Numbered from the stretch's first letter, positions 17,206 to 26,705 are shown. The stretch: DNA of 64,000 nucleotides from Terriglobales bacterium (GCA_035567895.1 DATMPC010000028.1:1-64000), one strand, 5' to 3'. Notes: generated by a model from the letters alone, not told the origin. Made by a program: numbers and translations.

Positions 17206-18405
17206 TCAGGCGCGTATTTTTGTGCGACGACCAGCTACTCCCGGCACAGCTGCTGTTCCAGTCTTCGCCAAACGCCAATCCTGGTAAGCCACCAACATGG
17301 GCGCTGCCACTGCAATCGAGGAATACGTACCTATTAGGATGCCGATTACCAGGGCAAAGGAAAACCCATGGAGAACCTCTCCCCCGAAAAGATAGAGAGA
17401 GAGAACCGTCAGAAATGTCAGACCCGATGTGAGCACCGTCCGGCTCAGGGTCTGATTGATACTGCGGTTTACGATCTCCGAAAACGACTCCCGCCGGTAC
17501 AGCTTTATGTTTTCCCGAATACGGTCGAAGATGACGATGGTGTCATTCATCGAGTATCCGATCAGCGTAAGAATCGCGGCGATAACGGTAAGCGTTATCT
17601 CTTTATTCGTCAAGGAGAATGCCCCAACCGTGATGAGCGTGTCGTGGAAGACCGCCACCACGGCGGCTACTCCGTAAATCCATTCAAACCGGAAGGCCAA
17701 GTAAACTAGCATCCCAGCGAGCGAATAAAGAGTAGCGAGAGCTGCTTGTTTTCGCAGCTGCGCTCCGACCTGCGGACCAACGATCTGTACGCTCCGTACG
17801 CCAAAGTGCGAGGTAAACGCACCGTCTTTCAAGGCGCTGACTACTTGCGGGGGCACGACTCCGCTCAACTCATCGATGGAGCCAAGCACACCGGAGCGCC
17901 TCTTGTCGCGAAAATCCGTAATCTGCCGGGCTATGTCGTTGTAGCGAGTGGTTGCGAGGGCTCCCAGCTGCAGGGAATCCTTCTCCAATAAGTAGCTGGC
18001 GATTTGCGATGGACCCGTATTGTTCAGGTCGAGCTTGCCCGGCTGGCCGCCGAAATACTTTTCCATGGCAGCGATGATTGCGCTGCGACCACGATCGAGC
18101 GACTGCTCATTCGTTTCGCGCTGTGGAAGGCGGACAATCAGCTCATTCTCAGTAGCGGCGCCGAGCCTCTGCTTCTCCGCATCATGGTATCCGGCGTCGT
18201 CCAGCGCATGCTGTACCTTGCCGAGGTCCGGAGTGCTGGCGAATTTCATGTCGACCAGAGTTCCACCCTTGAAGTCGACACCCAAGGGAATGTGGTGCCA
18301 GAACGCCATCGACAAGATGCCCGCAATGCTGAAGATCAGGGAGAAGCCGAGGAAGTACCATTTCTTCCCAAGAAAATCGATATTGGTGTTTTTGAAGAGT
18401 TCCAA
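17206..18405 (-). CDS. secF: Protein translocase subunit SecF
   Basis: The 399-residue protein has the signature IPLGVDFKGGTLVDMKF after the first helix and the six-helix RND-type core, including GYSMNDTIVIFDRIREN. The periplasmic loop is about 180 residues. It works with SecD to drive late export steps using the proton gradient. The gap to secD is 27 bp. Tail residues 385-399 are basic. Confidence 0.96.
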   Translation of the reverse strand: MELFKNTNIDFLGKKWYFLGFSLIFSIAGILSMAFWHHIPLGVDFKGGTLVDMKFASTPDLGKVQHALDDAGYHDAEKQRLGAATENELIVRLPQRETNEQSLDRGRSAIIAAMEKYFGGQPGKLDLNNTGPSQIASYLLEKDSLQLGALATTRYNDIARQITDFRDKRRSGVLGSIDELSGVVPPQVVSALKDGAFTSHFGVRSVQIVGPQVGAQLRKQAALATLYSLAGMLVYLAFRFEWIYGVAAVVAVFHDTLITVGAFSLTNKEITLTVIAAILTLIGYSMNDTIVIFDRIRENIKLYRRESFSEIVNRSINQTLSRTVLTSGLTFLTVLSLYLFGGEVLHGFSFALVIGILIGTYSSIAVAAPMLVAYQDWRLAKTGTAAVPGVAGRRTKIRA

Positions 18406-18432
18406 AGTTATTGTCCTAGAGCTGCGCAGCTT

Positions 18433-20052
18433 TTAGATACTCAGCGCTTCTCCGCGCTCTTTGCGATTCAGTATCGCGTCGAAGATTACGCGCGAGACAA
18501 ACACCGCAGTAAACAGGTTCGCCAGCAGACCGAACGTCAAGGTGACTGCGAATCCCCGTACCGGGCCAGTTCCAAAAAGGAACAGAATCACGGCCGAGAC
18601 GATGGTAGTGACGTGGGTATCCACAATCGTCAACCAGGCGTGCGCGAATCCTTGCTCCACGGCTGCCGCCGGAGCCTTTCCGGCTCGCAGCTCCTCGCGA
18701 ATGCGTTCGAAGATCAGGACATTCGAATCAACGCCCATACCGATGGTCAAGATCACTCCCGCGATTCCCGGCAGCGTGAGCGTCGCGTGACTGAACCCAA
18801 GAAACCCGAGCAGGATGATCAAATTCAACAAGAGAGCCAAATCTGCATTTACCCCAGCCCCGCGGTAGTAAAGCAGCATGAACACGAGCACAGCAGTCAT
18901 GCCGACAATCGCGGCCAGCAGACCCTGCCGAATCGAGTCTGCTCCGAGTGATGGCCCAACGGTCTCTTCGTCGAGGTAATGAATGCTAGCCGGCAAAGCC
19001 CCTGAACGCAGCATCATGGAGAGGTCCTGAGTCTGTTGCTCTGTGAAGGCGCCGGTGATTTGCACGTTATCGCGAATCTGATCATTAATCGTTGCAGCCT
19101 CGCGAACGCGATTATCGAGAACGATCGCGAGCCGCTCTTTCAAGTGAGCGGCCGTGAAGTCTGAGAAGCGGCGACCGCCGTCGTTGCTCAGATGAAAATT
19201 GACATCCGGACGCCCGTTCTCATCTCGGCTGGGCTGCGCGTCGCGAATGTCACTGCCGGCGACCGCCGCAGTGCGTGATACGACGTAGTACTCAGCCTGA
19301 TCTCGCCCGGTATTGCCTGGCAGGAGCACCGCATCGGGAGGAATGACGCCATTGTTGGCCTGAAGCGCGGATTGCTCGTCCGGATAAGGCCCGCCGATGA
19401 CCAGGCGAATATCGAGCATCGCCGTGGACTGCATGATCTCGCGCACGCGCGCCGGATCGTCCACACCGGGAAGTTCAACGAGAATCTGATAATCGCCGAG
19501 TCCGTGCTCCTGGATCACTGGCTCACTCACGCCCAGCTGATCCACGCGGTTGCGGATGGTATCGATCGCCTGCTGTACCGCCCGTTGCTTGAGCGAGGTG
19601 AGCTCAGAAGGCTTCATCACAATCTGATAGGAATTACCGGCGCCGCTGGAAAGGTCGTATCGCTGAAGCGTGTCGCTGACTGTATTCCGCAGTGCACCTA
19701 CTTTGTCCGGCGGAACTCCATTGACGGCGATGGTCTCGGGACGATTCTGCGGGTCAGGCTTGGTGATATCGGTGAAAGTTACGCCGGCTTTGTTCAGATC
19801 CTCGCGCAACGATTGCACGACGCGATCCGTCTCAGCGTTCACCGCTTCGTTCACCGCGACCTGCAGGATCAGGTGTGTACCGCCCTTAAGGTCCAGCCCA
19901 AGATGGATGTTTTGTTGAATGGCGCCCAGCAGCCCTTGCTGCTTCCAGGCGGCAATGGCCTTCTCCGGCTCCGTGCCCAGGAAGATGCCGTACACGAACA
20001 CCAACAGCACGGCAATGATGAAAAGTGTCTTCGGTAGAAGTTTTTTGCGCAT
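18433..20052 (-). CDS. secD: Protein translocase subunit SecD
   Basis: The 539-residue protein has an N-terminal helix, LGLDLKGGTHLILQV (about 52-66), a large periplasmic P1 domain and five C-terminal helices with IGMGVDSNVLIFERIREELR. It starts one base before the yajC stop codon ends, i.e. directly adjacent (yajC stop 20053-20055). The order yajC-secD-secF after tgt is the standard bacterial cluster. Confidence 0.97.
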   Translation of the reverse strand: MRKKLLPKTLFIIAVLLVFVYGIFLGTEPEKAIAAWKQQGLLGAIQQNIHLGLDLKGGTHLILQVAVNEAVNAETDRVVQSLREDLNKAGVTFTDITKPDPQNRPETIAVNGVPPDKVGALRNTVSDTLQRYDLSSGAGNSYQIVMKPSELTSLKQRAVQQAIDTIRNRVDQLGVSEPVIQEHGLGDYQILVELPGVDDPARVREIMQSTAMLDIRLVIGGPYPDEQSALQANNGVIPPDAVLLPGNTGRDQAEYYVVSRTAAVAGSDIRDAQPSRDENGRPDVNFHLSNDGGRRFSDFTAAHLKERLAIVLDNRVREAATINDQIRDNVQITGAFTEQQTQDLSMMLRSGALPASIHYLDEETVGPSLGADSIRQGLLAAIVGMTAVLVFMLLYYRGAGVNADLALLLNLIILLGFLGFSHATLTLPGIAGVILTIGMGVDSNVLIFERIREELRAGKAPAAAVEQGFAHAWLTIVDTHVTTIVSAVILFLFGTGPVRGFAVTLTFGLLANLFTAVFVSRVIFDAILNRKERGEALSI

Positions 20053-20373
20053 TTACTTGGCTTCTTCTGGATTAGCGAGAGCGGTCACCGCCGAACGGGC
20101 GACTTCGATTCGCAAATTATCTGGGGGGACACGCAACTGCACAGCGTCGTCTCTCACGGAGATGATGGTCCCGCGAATGCCGCCGCTGGTGACCACCCTG
20201 TCGCCATTCTTCAATGCCGACAGCATCTGCTGCCATTTCTTTTGCCGCTTCTGCTGCGGCAGGATCAACATCACGTAGAAGATCGCGAAAATCGCGATGA
20301 GCGGGACGACTCCGAAAATGGCGGAGCCGGACGATTGGGCAAGCAGACAGCTAATTGGGTGTAACTCGATCAA
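20053..20373 (-). CDS. yajC: Preprotein translocase subunit YajC
   Basis: The 106-residue protein has one membrane helix (about 20-38, VVPLIAIFAIFYVMLILPQQ) followed by the conserved KRQKKWQQMLSALKNGDRVV and TSGGIRG. It associates with SecDF. The 20374-20561 gap before it contains only repeat sequence. Confidence 0.95.
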   Translation of the reverse strand: MIELHPISCLLAQSSGSAIFGVVPLIAIFAIFYVMLILPQQKRQKKWQQMLSALKNGDRVVTSGGIRGTIISVRDDAVQLRVPPDNLRIEVARSAVTALANPEEAK

Positions 20374-20462
20374 TTCTCTTCTCGTAGAGATTTCGCGATT
20401 GGATGATTTCGCGACTTTGTGACTGGCTGGGCGGACGCTGATTCTGCGGCTACTGGCCGCCG

Positions 20463-20499
20463 GATCACGAAATCACCCGATCACCAAATCACGAAATCG
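20463..20499. repeat. GATCRCNNAATCACCC-type repeat cluster
   Basis: Irregular repetition of GATCAC and AATCAC units (GATCACGAAATCACCCGATC and following). It is a diverged member of the GATCGGGTGA repeat family seen at 21710, 21814, 22541 and 50531. Confidence 0.5.
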
Positions 20500-20561
20500 A
20501 CTTTAGGGCCGCCGAACTCCCCCAAGTCTTGAGGATGGCGCGGCTTCAAGGAAAAGCCTGC

Positions 20562-21707
20562 TCAGCTCGTCTGCTCTGAAACCCGCGTGGCCTCAGAGAG
20601 CTTCGCTCGCAACTCTCCAAGCTTAATAGCATGACGGACGCTGCGCATCGTGTCAAGGTAATGGGACAAGTTGTGGATGGTGTTGAGCACCGCGGCAAGC
20701 GGCTCTCCGGACACAAAAAGATGACGCAGATACGCACGCGTGTAACGCGAACACACCATGCAAGCACACCTAGGATCGGCAGGCTGCTGATCGCGCGCAT
20801 AGCGAGCGTTCTTGATGTTCATTCGGCCCTCCGAGGTAAATAGCAGTCCATGCCGCGCTGCACGCGTGGGCAACACACAATCCATCATGTCCACGCCCAT
20901 TGCCGAGTATTCGACAATCTCCTCGGGGTACCCAACCCCCATCACATATCGCGGCTTATCTTTAGGAAGCAGCGGCAAAGTATTGGCGATGATCTCGCGC
21001 GTCAACTCCCGCGGCTCGCCAACGCTGAGCCCGCCAATTGCGTATCCAGGAAAATCCAGCTCCAGCAGACGCTCAGCAGACTCGTGCCGCAGGTCCGAGT
21101 ACATAGCGCCCTGCACGATGCCGAATAAAGATTGCCTACCCTCACGATCCTCTTCCCACGGCACCTCATCTTTGTGCTGATCAAAGTACTCTTTGCTCCG
21201 CCGCGCCCAGCGTGCGGTCATCTCCATCGACTCGCGTGCTCGCTCGCGTTCCGCCGGATGCTCGGTGCACTCGTCGAACGCCATCACGATGTCCGCGCCG
21301 AGCGCGATCTGGATCTCCATCGAGCGCTCCGGCGTGAAGAAGTGGCTGGAGCCATCGAGGTGCGAGCGAAACTCGACTCCACGTTCCGAAACCTTGCGCA
21401 GCTCGTTCAGGCTGAAGACTTGGAAGCCCCCAGAGTCGGTGAGAATACTGCGTTCCCACGACATGAAGCGATGCAGTCCGCCCATCTCGCGAATGGCATC
21501 ATGCCCGGGCCGAAGGTAGAGGTGGTAAGTGTTTCCCAAAAGAACCTGGACGCCGAGCTCTTCGAGAAGGTGCTGCGGAACGCCCTTAACCGAAGCGAGC
21601 GTCCCTACCGGCATGAAAACAGGAGTCTCGACTTCGCCGTGCGGCGTTCTGATCGTGCCCAGGCGGCCGGAACCATCAGTCGCGGAGATGGAGAAAGAGA
21701 GAGACAT
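20562..21707 (-). CDS. tgt: tRNA-guanine (queuine) transglycosylase
   Basis: The 381-residue protein is the usual length. It shows the TIM-barrel motifs: nucleophile region ILTDSGGFQVFSL near 90 and MAFDECTEHP near 142, the catalytic Asp segment MGVGYPEEIV / VDMMDCVLPTRAARHG near 265, and the zinc site CACMVCSRYTRAYLRHL. It exchanges guanine for preQ1 at the wobble base of GUN tRNAs. The 22 bp before its ATG consist of a GATCGGGTGA repeat, so no Shine-Dalgarno is visible. Confidence 0.97.
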   Translation of the reverse strand: MSLSFSISATDGSGRLGTIRTPHGEVETPVFMPVGTLASVKGVPQHLLEELGVQVLLGNTYHLYLRPGHDAIREMGGLHRFMSWERSILTDSGGFQVFSLNELRKVSERGVEFRSHLDGSSHFFTPERSMEIQIALGADIVMAFDECTEHPAERERARESMEMTARWARRSKEYFDQHKDEVPWEEDREGRQSLFGIVQGAMYSDLRHESAERLLELDFPGYAIGGLSVGEPRELTREIIANTLPLLPKDKPRYVMGVGYPEEIVEYSAMGVDMMDCVLPTRAARHGLLFTSEGRMNIKNARYARDQQPADPRCACMVCSRYTRAYLRHLFVSGEPLAAVLNTIHNLSHYLDTMRSVRHAIKLGELRAKLSEATRVSEQTS

Positions 21708-21709
21708 CG

Positions 21710-21730
21710 AGATCGGGTGATCGGGTGAAG
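21710..21730. repeat. GATCGGGTGA repeat abutting the tgt start
   Basis: GATCGGGTGATCGGGTGAAG lies immediately before the tgt start codon on its strand, occupying the place of a ribosome site. Confidence 0.6.
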
Positions 21731-21813
21731 TGCACGTCGCTTTAGATCCGCCCTATCACAGCCTTGTGAACGATGATGATGTCACAGACAAGAGAAACTT
21801 GGATTCGGCTCTT

Positions 21814-21850
21814 ACTTCACCCGATCACCCGATGGCCCGATCACCCGATT
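21814..21850. repeat. GATCGGGTGA repeat, full copy
   Basis: Reads ACTTCACCCGATCACCCGAT followed by GGCCCGATCACCCGAT. It matches 22541-22578 in the same orientation and 50531-50567 in reverse. It ends one base before the yfiT stop codon. Confidence 0.65.
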
Positions 21851-21851
21851 C

Positions 21852-22394
21852 CTACCACCCATTCCGCTCGCGCAGACTCGTAATATGCGCGACATGGTGC
21901 GGACCATGCCATGCATACAACGCGATCATCCAATCAGTCGTACGAACACCGTGCTCAGGATGGCGAAAGGTACGAGCGAAATCCGTATCGGACATCGCCC
22001 GCAGCAGATGATTCCATCTCTCGTGCAGTGTTTCGAGCAACACGAGCGAAGTTTCCACCGGTGTGAGGCGCGTGTCTGCCAGCTCTGCCCAACGCTTCTC
22101 GTCATAGGGCTTGATCGTGGGCTCATCTTCGGTGAGTGCCAGCTTGGTCCTGATGTACGCATTCAGGTGGCTGTCAGGTACATGATGCGCCACCTCCCGG
22201 ACAGTCCAGCCACCGGGACGATACGGCGTGTCGAGCTGCTGCGGCGAGAGTCCCCGCAATGCTTCGCGCATTTTTGCGGGAACCTGTTCGATCGTGTCAA
22301 TCGCCGCAGCCCGCTGCTGCTTGGTCATCGGACCTGCATAAGCAAATTTTCCGATGGGGTAACTGAGATCCTGAACTGGTGCCGTAGTGCTCAT
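21852..22394 (-). CDS. YfiT/BstA-like DinB-superfamily metal-dependent transferase
   Basis: The 180-residue four-helix protein begins with the YfiT-type LSYPIGKF and carries the metal-binding His triad: VAHHVPDSH (near 68-76) and the C-terminal HGPHHVAHI (near 164-172), with RPGGWTVRE before. YfiT-like proteins are bacillithiol S-transferases or related hydrolases in the cytosol. The thiol used here is unknown. Confidence 0.88.
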   Translation of the reverse strand: MSTTAPVQDLSYPIGKFAYAGPMTKQQRAAAIDTIEQVPAKMREALRGLSPQQLDTPYRPGGWTVREVAHHVPDSHLNAYIRTKLALTEDEPTIKPYDEKRWAELADTRLTPVETSLVLLETLHERWNHLLRAMSDTDFARTFRHPEHGVRTTDWMIALYAWHGPHHVAHITSLRERNGW

Positions 22395-22471
22395 CGAGTC
22401 CTCCTAAATCTTGTGGGTAGCCAATTGATTTCCGACTGTCGCTCTCAGGCTCACGTTTTTTTGAATACCGC

Positions 22472-22514
22472 AAAGCGGATTCCCCGCGCCGAAAGCAGGC
22501 GCGAGAAATGACAG
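22472..22514. repeat. Single REP-like hairpin, GTCATYC family
   Basis: On the minus strand: CTGTCATTTC, then hairpin TCGCGCC / GGCGCGG, then GGAATCCGC. This is one arm of the REPIN-like elements elsewhere in the window and keeps both flanking boxes. Confidence 0.55.
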
Positions 22515-22540
22515 TGAAAGAAGTGAGCCGCTCCTGCTTT

Positions 22541-22578
22541 CACTTCGCCCGATCACCGGATGGCCCGATCACCCGATG
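22541..22578. repeat. GATCGGGTGA repeat forming the thioesterase C-terminus
   Basis: Reads CACTTCGCCCGATCACCGGA then TGGCCCGATCACCCGAT. The last codons and stop of the thioesterase gene (22553) lie inside it, encoding the tail GDRAIR. Confidence 0.65.
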
Positions 22579-22960
22579 CCTTTGTCTTCTCCATGAACTT
22601 CTTCACATTCACGACTGCGCGGTGAACTGTTCCCGATCCAATCGGCTGCTGCTCGTTACGAGCGCTGACGCGATAAATAAAGAAGCGCCCCTCGATTCTC
22701 TCCAGCACAGCCTCGGCAATTACCATCTGGCCGATAGTCGTAGGAGCGCGATGGTCCACGTGGACGGCGGTTCCCACTGTGGTCTCGCCGTCTTCACAGA
22801 ACGGCTGTTGCGCCTGGTAACAGGCATACTCCATCCAGCCAATCATCCACGGTGTAGCGAGGACTGAAGGAAGGTCGGAACTCAGCGCCGCAAGAGTATG
22901 CCTGTGCTCCACTTCGTTGGTCACCTCGGCTCGGGTACCGATAGGAATGTCTTTGGCCAT
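22553..22960 (-). CDS. Hot-dog fold thioesterase, FlK-like
   Basis: The 135-residue protein shows the fluoroacetyl-CoA thioesterase-like pattern: LATPWMIGWMEYACYQ (active-site Thr/Glu region about 36-52), then TTVGTAVHVDHRAPTTIGQMV and GSGTVHRAVVN near the end. It would hydrolyse a small acyl-CoA or act as a housekeeping thioesterase in the cytosol. The C-terminal six residues are encoded by an intergenic repeat, so the original end has been replaced or extended. Confidence 0.82.
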   Translation of the reverse strand: MAKDIPIGTRAEVTNEVEHRHTLAALSSDLPSVLATPWMIGWMEYACYQAQQPFCEDGETTVGTAVHVDHRAPTTIGQMVIAEAVLERIEGRFFIYRVSARNEQQPIGSGTVHRAVVNVKKFMEKTKASGDRAIR

Positions 22961-23182
22961 AGATTTGGAAAATTAATGTTTGACTATACGGGAGTTGGAA
23001 AACACCGTGCAATTTCCAGCAGGCATGAGAGGCGAATTGGCAGAAGTTCCATCCTTCATAGATTCAGGCTGCTTTTTGCACGCCATCTACCAAAATCTGT
23101 ATGCATTGTGAAAATCGCGGGATGCAAAGGTCTAGCTTGTTTCGGAATTTTCATGTTGCGTAAAAGCAGATATGGAAAACTC

Positions 23183-23200
23183 TCTATCACTGGTGATAGA
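23183..23200. promoter_or_regulatory. Perfect 8-bp inverted repeat upstream of TonB-dependent receptor
   Basis: TCTATCAC-TG-GTGATAGA lies 121 bp before the receptor start at 23321. It looks like an operator for a dimeric repressor (TetR- or phage-repressor-like symmetry). The rest of the 22961-23320 gap is AT-richer than its surroundings and holds no gene I recognise. Confidence 0.45.
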
Positions 23201-23320
23201 TTTCCCCGTCCCCCTAAAGGTTCAGGATTTGTATTCCCCGATCTTGGTGCCATTGAGATGCGTGTGCATCGTCCTGGCTGGTCCCGGTTCGAAATCTGTT
23301 TCATTTTTGAGGAGCTAAAT

Positions 23321-26300
23321 ATGTTGAGATTCCGCAATGTGACCCTTGAGCCCAGCTCGGGTGACTTTCGTCGGTTGCTTTCACTACTGTTCACATTCGC
23401 GATAAGCGTAACTCTGTGCGTTAGCGCGCTTGGGCAATCCACAACTGAGGGCGCAATTGGCGGCACGGTTTACGACGTCGCCGGCGCAGTCGTCCCCAAC
23501 GCGTCGGTGGTCGTGCACAACAATGGAACCAACGCGGAACAAAGAGTTACCACCGATGCATCGGGCTACTTCCGCGTACGCCAGCTGCAGCCCGCGACTT
23601 ATACGGTGACGGTTACTTCACAAGGCTTCGCTCCATACAAGGCGGAGAACGTGATCGTTCAAGTTGGAAGCTTGACAGACGTCTCTCCCCGTTTAGGTGT
23701 TGCCGGCAGCGCAGAAACCGTGAGCGTGACCGCTGAAACTCCGCAAATCAACACCACTTCAGCGGATTTCGCGCCGATCGTCGATCAGACGCAGATCTCA
23801 AACCTGCCCATCAACGGCGGACGATGGTCGAATTTTGCTCTGCTGACCCCCGGCGTGGTCAACAACTCCAGCGGCTTCGGACTCATCAGCGTTCGCGGCA
23901 TCAGCACCCTTCTGAACAACAATACCGTCGACGGCGCTGACAATAACCAGGCCTTCTTCTCTGAAGAGCGCGGACGCACGCGCGCCGGCTACTCGTCGCC
24001 TAAGGTTGCCGTGCAGGAATTCCAGATCAACACGTCGAACTACTCTTCAGAATATGGTCGCGCTGCCGGAGCGGTGATTAATACCGTAACGAAGAGCGGC
24101 ACAAATTCATTCCACGGCGAGTTGTATTTCTACGATCGTGATAACGACTGGGGCGCGAAGAACCCGTTCACTAAGGTCACTACACAAACTTCTCCCGGCG
24201 TCTTCACGCAGAGCGTTATCAAACCCAAGGACTGGCGCAAGATGTGGGGACTGGGAGTGGGCGGTCCGATTATTAAGGACAAGCTTTTCTTTTTCTTTAC
24301 CTACGATCAATACCGCCGGAACTTCCCTGGATTGGGAACCCTGACAAGTCCGGCGCAGTTCTTCGAGACACCTTCTCCCACTCAGCCAGCTGGGCAAACT
24401 CCGGCACAGTGTGCAAGCACCAGCGGCAACACGAACAGTAATTCGACTCGCAACGTCTGCACTATTGCAAACAACCTCAACATTCCGTACGCGACCGCTC
24501 TGACCAACTACAACAATGGTCTCAACGATTTTCTAGGCGAGCTCGGTCCAGTCCCCCGCACCGGAGATCAGACGATCTTTCTTCCGAAAATTGATTGGAA
24601 CATCACCGAACGCAATCACGCGTCGTTCGAAGTGAACCGGATGCGCTGGGCATCGCCGCAGGGTATTCAAACGCAGGCCAGCAATACGCTCGGAGTCGCG
24701 AGCTTTGGCAGTGACTACGTCCGCGACACATGGGGTATTGCAAAGCTCAGCACCTTTGTCACCAATACGATTGCTAACGAAGCGCGCTATCAGTACGGAC
24801 GCGATTTCGAATTTGAGTTCCCGCAGCCCCCGACTGCCTACGAACAAGCACACCTCACCAATACCGGGACTTACACGAACCCCTTCGGCATCACACCCGA
24901 TGTGTTCTTCAGCTTCAACACCTTCGATCTTGGCACGCAGACGTTCCTCACGCGGCCGAAGTTTCCTGATGAGAAGCGGCAGCAGTTCGCCGACACGGTC
25001 ACGTGGAGCCATGGCAATCACAGCGTCAAATTCGGCGGTGATTATCTCCATACCAACGACGTGAGCCAGAACCTTCGGACTCAGTTTGGAACGTATACAT
25101 ACACCACGTTTGGAAATTACCTTTCCGACGTCCTAAGCCCGGGCAAGCGCTATAGCAATTTCACTCAGGCGTTTGGTCCTCTTGGCTTCGAGTTCAATAC
25201 CGATGAGGTCGGGTTCTTTGGCCAGGATGATTGGAAAATCTTCCCGCGCCTGACTCTGAACCTAGGCTTGCGTTGGGATTATGAGATGCTGCCCTCACCA
25301 TTCTCTGCCCTGGTGAATCCTGCCATTCCGCAAACGGGAAAACTACCCGACGACAAGAACAATTTTGCTCCCCGTGTGGGCTTTGCTTTGGACTTGCGCG
25401 GCAACGGCAAGCAGGTGCTGCGCGGAGGATACGGCATCTTCTACGGCCGCATCATCAATTCCACGATCTACAACGCTTTGATCAATACTGGGATGCCCGG
25501 TGGCCAGGCGTCTTACTCGTTCAGCGCAACCACTGCGGGCGCGCCTACATTCCCGCAGGTTATTCCGCCGCCAGCTAACAACTCTTCAGTTTTACCCGGT
25601 GCGGTCGCGGCAAAACCTGCCGTCCAATTCTTTGATGGCAATTTCCAAGCTCCTCAGATTCACGAAACCGACCTCACGTTCCAACAGGATCTCGGTTGGA
25701 ACACCGTGATGTCGGTTAGCTATTTGGGCAGTTATGGACGTCAATTGCCTGGGTTCGTGGATTCAAACATCGCTCGCGCCGGTACACCGTTCCTGAATAG
25801 CACCGGCCAGACAGTAAATCCTCCTGCGACGATTACGTATACAGTCAGCGGTGGCCCGCTGGCAGGGCAGACAATCACCTCTCCTCTATACACCAGTCGC
25901 ATTAACAATAACTTCGGTGCCATGACCGATATTTTTAGTGGCATTAACTCGAATTACCAGGCACTTGCCGTTCAGTTGAATCACAGGTTGTCCCATAGTC
26001 TCCAGTTCAGTGCCAACTACACATGGGCACACGCCCTGGACTTTGTCCAGAACGAAGCCACCTTTACCGACACCAACGATCTGCTAGACCCGTATAACCT
26101 CAAGGGCGAGTACGGTAACTCCATCTACAACGTTCCCAGTCGGTTCGTCTTCAATGCGGTCATTGATTCCCCTTGGAAAGCCGACGGCTGGAAGGGCTAC
26201 TTGATTAATGGTTGGGAATTGGCTCCCCTCTTCCAAGTGCAGAGCGGTCTGCCTTACTCTCTGACAACATCGGGTAATGCTCCGGTTGCTGCACCCACCA

Positions 26301-26647
26301 CACTCTTCGCTGGTGGCGCTGGCCTGAATGGCTCGAACGGGAGAAAGGGCATCCCCGGACTTGAGCGTAATACTTTCCATTTGCGCAACACTCAGGTCAT
26401 GGATCTACGACTCTCGAAAAAGGTTACCTTCCGCGAACGTTATGCTGCTGAGTTCATTGGTGAAGCCTTCAACCTCTTTAACCATTTCAATCCCACGAAC
26501 CAGAACACGTTGGGATATGCGGTTGGTGGCACTGCAGCAGCCCCGACGCTTACGTCCAACAGCACATTTGGACAGGTTACGAATGCCAATAGCAACTTTG
26601 CATACACACCACGGCAAGTGCAGTTGGCGGTGCGCGTTACCTTCTGA
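23321..26647 (+). CDS. TonB-dependent receptor with carboxypeptidase-regulatory-like domain (Oar-like)
   Basis: The 1108-residue protein starts at ATG 23321 (GAGGAG ribosome site 7 bases before); the longer open frame upstream is non-coding. A signal peptide ends at VSALGQ (about 39). Residues about 45-130 are a CarboxypepD_reg-like Ig fold (EGAIGGTVYDVAGAVVPNAS, ...LQPATYTVTV). A plug-like region follows with VDGADNNQ and GRAAGAVINTVTKSGTNSFHG, then a beta-barrel ending in Phe (RQVQLAVRVTF). It belongs to the very large receptor family typical of Acidobacteriota and would import large ligands, probably glycans. The ligand is unknown. Confidence 0.93.
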   Translation: MLRFRNVTLEPSSGDFRRLLSLLFTFAISVTLCVSALGQSTTEGAIGGTVYDVAGAVVPNASVVVHNNGTNAEQRVTTDASGYFRVRQLQPATYTVTVTSQGFAPYKAENVIVQVGSLTDVSPRLGVAGSAETVSVTAETPQINTTSADFAPIVDQTQISNLPINGGRWSNFALLTPGVVNNSSGFGLISVRGISTLLNNNTVDGADNNQAFFSEERGRTRAGYSSPKVAVQEFQINTSNYSSEYGRAAGAVINTVTKSGTNSFHGELYFYDRDNDWGAKNPFTKVTTQTSPGVFTQSVIKPKDWRKMWGLGVGGPIIKDKLFFFFTYDQYRRNFPGLGTLTSPAQFFETPSPTQPAGQTPAQCASTSGNTNSNSTRNVCTIANNLNIPYATALTNYNNGLNDFLGELGPVPRTGDQTIFLPKIDWNITERNHASFEVNRMRWASPQGIQTQASNTLGVASFGSDYVRDTWGIAKLSTFVTNTIANEARYQYGRDFEFEFPQPPTAYEQAHLTNTGTYTNPFGITPDVFFSFNTFDLGTQTFLTRPKFPDEKRQQFADTVTWSHGNHSVKFGGDYLHTNDVSQNLRTQFGTYTYTTFGNYLSDVLSPGKRYSNFTQAFGPLGFEFNTDEVGFFGQDDWKIFPRLTLNLGLRWDYEMLPSPFSALVNPAIPQTGKLPDDKNNFAPRVGFALDLRGNGKQVLRGGYGIFYGRIINSTIYNALINTGMPGGQASYSFSATTAGAPTFPQVIPPPANNSSVLPGAVAAKPAVQFFDGNFQAPQIHETDLTFQQDLGWNTVMSVSYLGSYGRQLPGFVDSNIARAGTPFLNSTGQTVNPPATITYTVSGGPLAGQTITSPLYTSRINNNFGAMTDIFSGINSNYQALAVQLNHRLSHSLQFSANYTWAHALDFVQNEATFTDTNDLLDPYNLKGEYGNSIYNVPSRFVFNAVIDSPWKADGWKGYLINGWELAPLFQVQSGLPYSLTTSGNAPVAAPTTLFAGGAGLNGSNGRKGIPGLERNTFHLRNTQVMDLRLSKKVTFRERYAAEFIGEAFNLFNHFNPTNQNTLGYAVGGTAAAPTLTSNSTFGQVTNANSNFAYTPRQVQLAVRVTF

Positions 26648-26672
26648 TCGAAAGCCGAAATCACACTTGAAG

Positions 26673-26705
26673 AAAGGGCAGCCAGGAATGGCTGCCCTTT
26701 TTCGT
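26673..26705 (+). terminator. Rho-independent terminator after first receptor
   Basis: AAAGGGCAGCC (26673-26683), loop AGGAAT, GGCTGCCCTTT (26690-26700), then TTCGTTTTC. The same GGCAGCC-loop-GGCTGCC core follows the second receptor at 30236. The rest of 26706-27062 has small hairpins (26870s TCCCGC/GCGGGA) but no gene. Confidence 0.85.

Noticed and set aside
23183-23200. Identification as a tet operator
   Set aside because: The core TATCA/TGATA resembles tetO, but the spacing differs and there is no tetR or tetA nearby.
22898-23320. N-terminal extension of the first TonB-dependent receptor
   Set aside because: A ribosome site and signal peptide follow at 23321; the extension overlaps the thioesterase start and has no receptor-like sequence.
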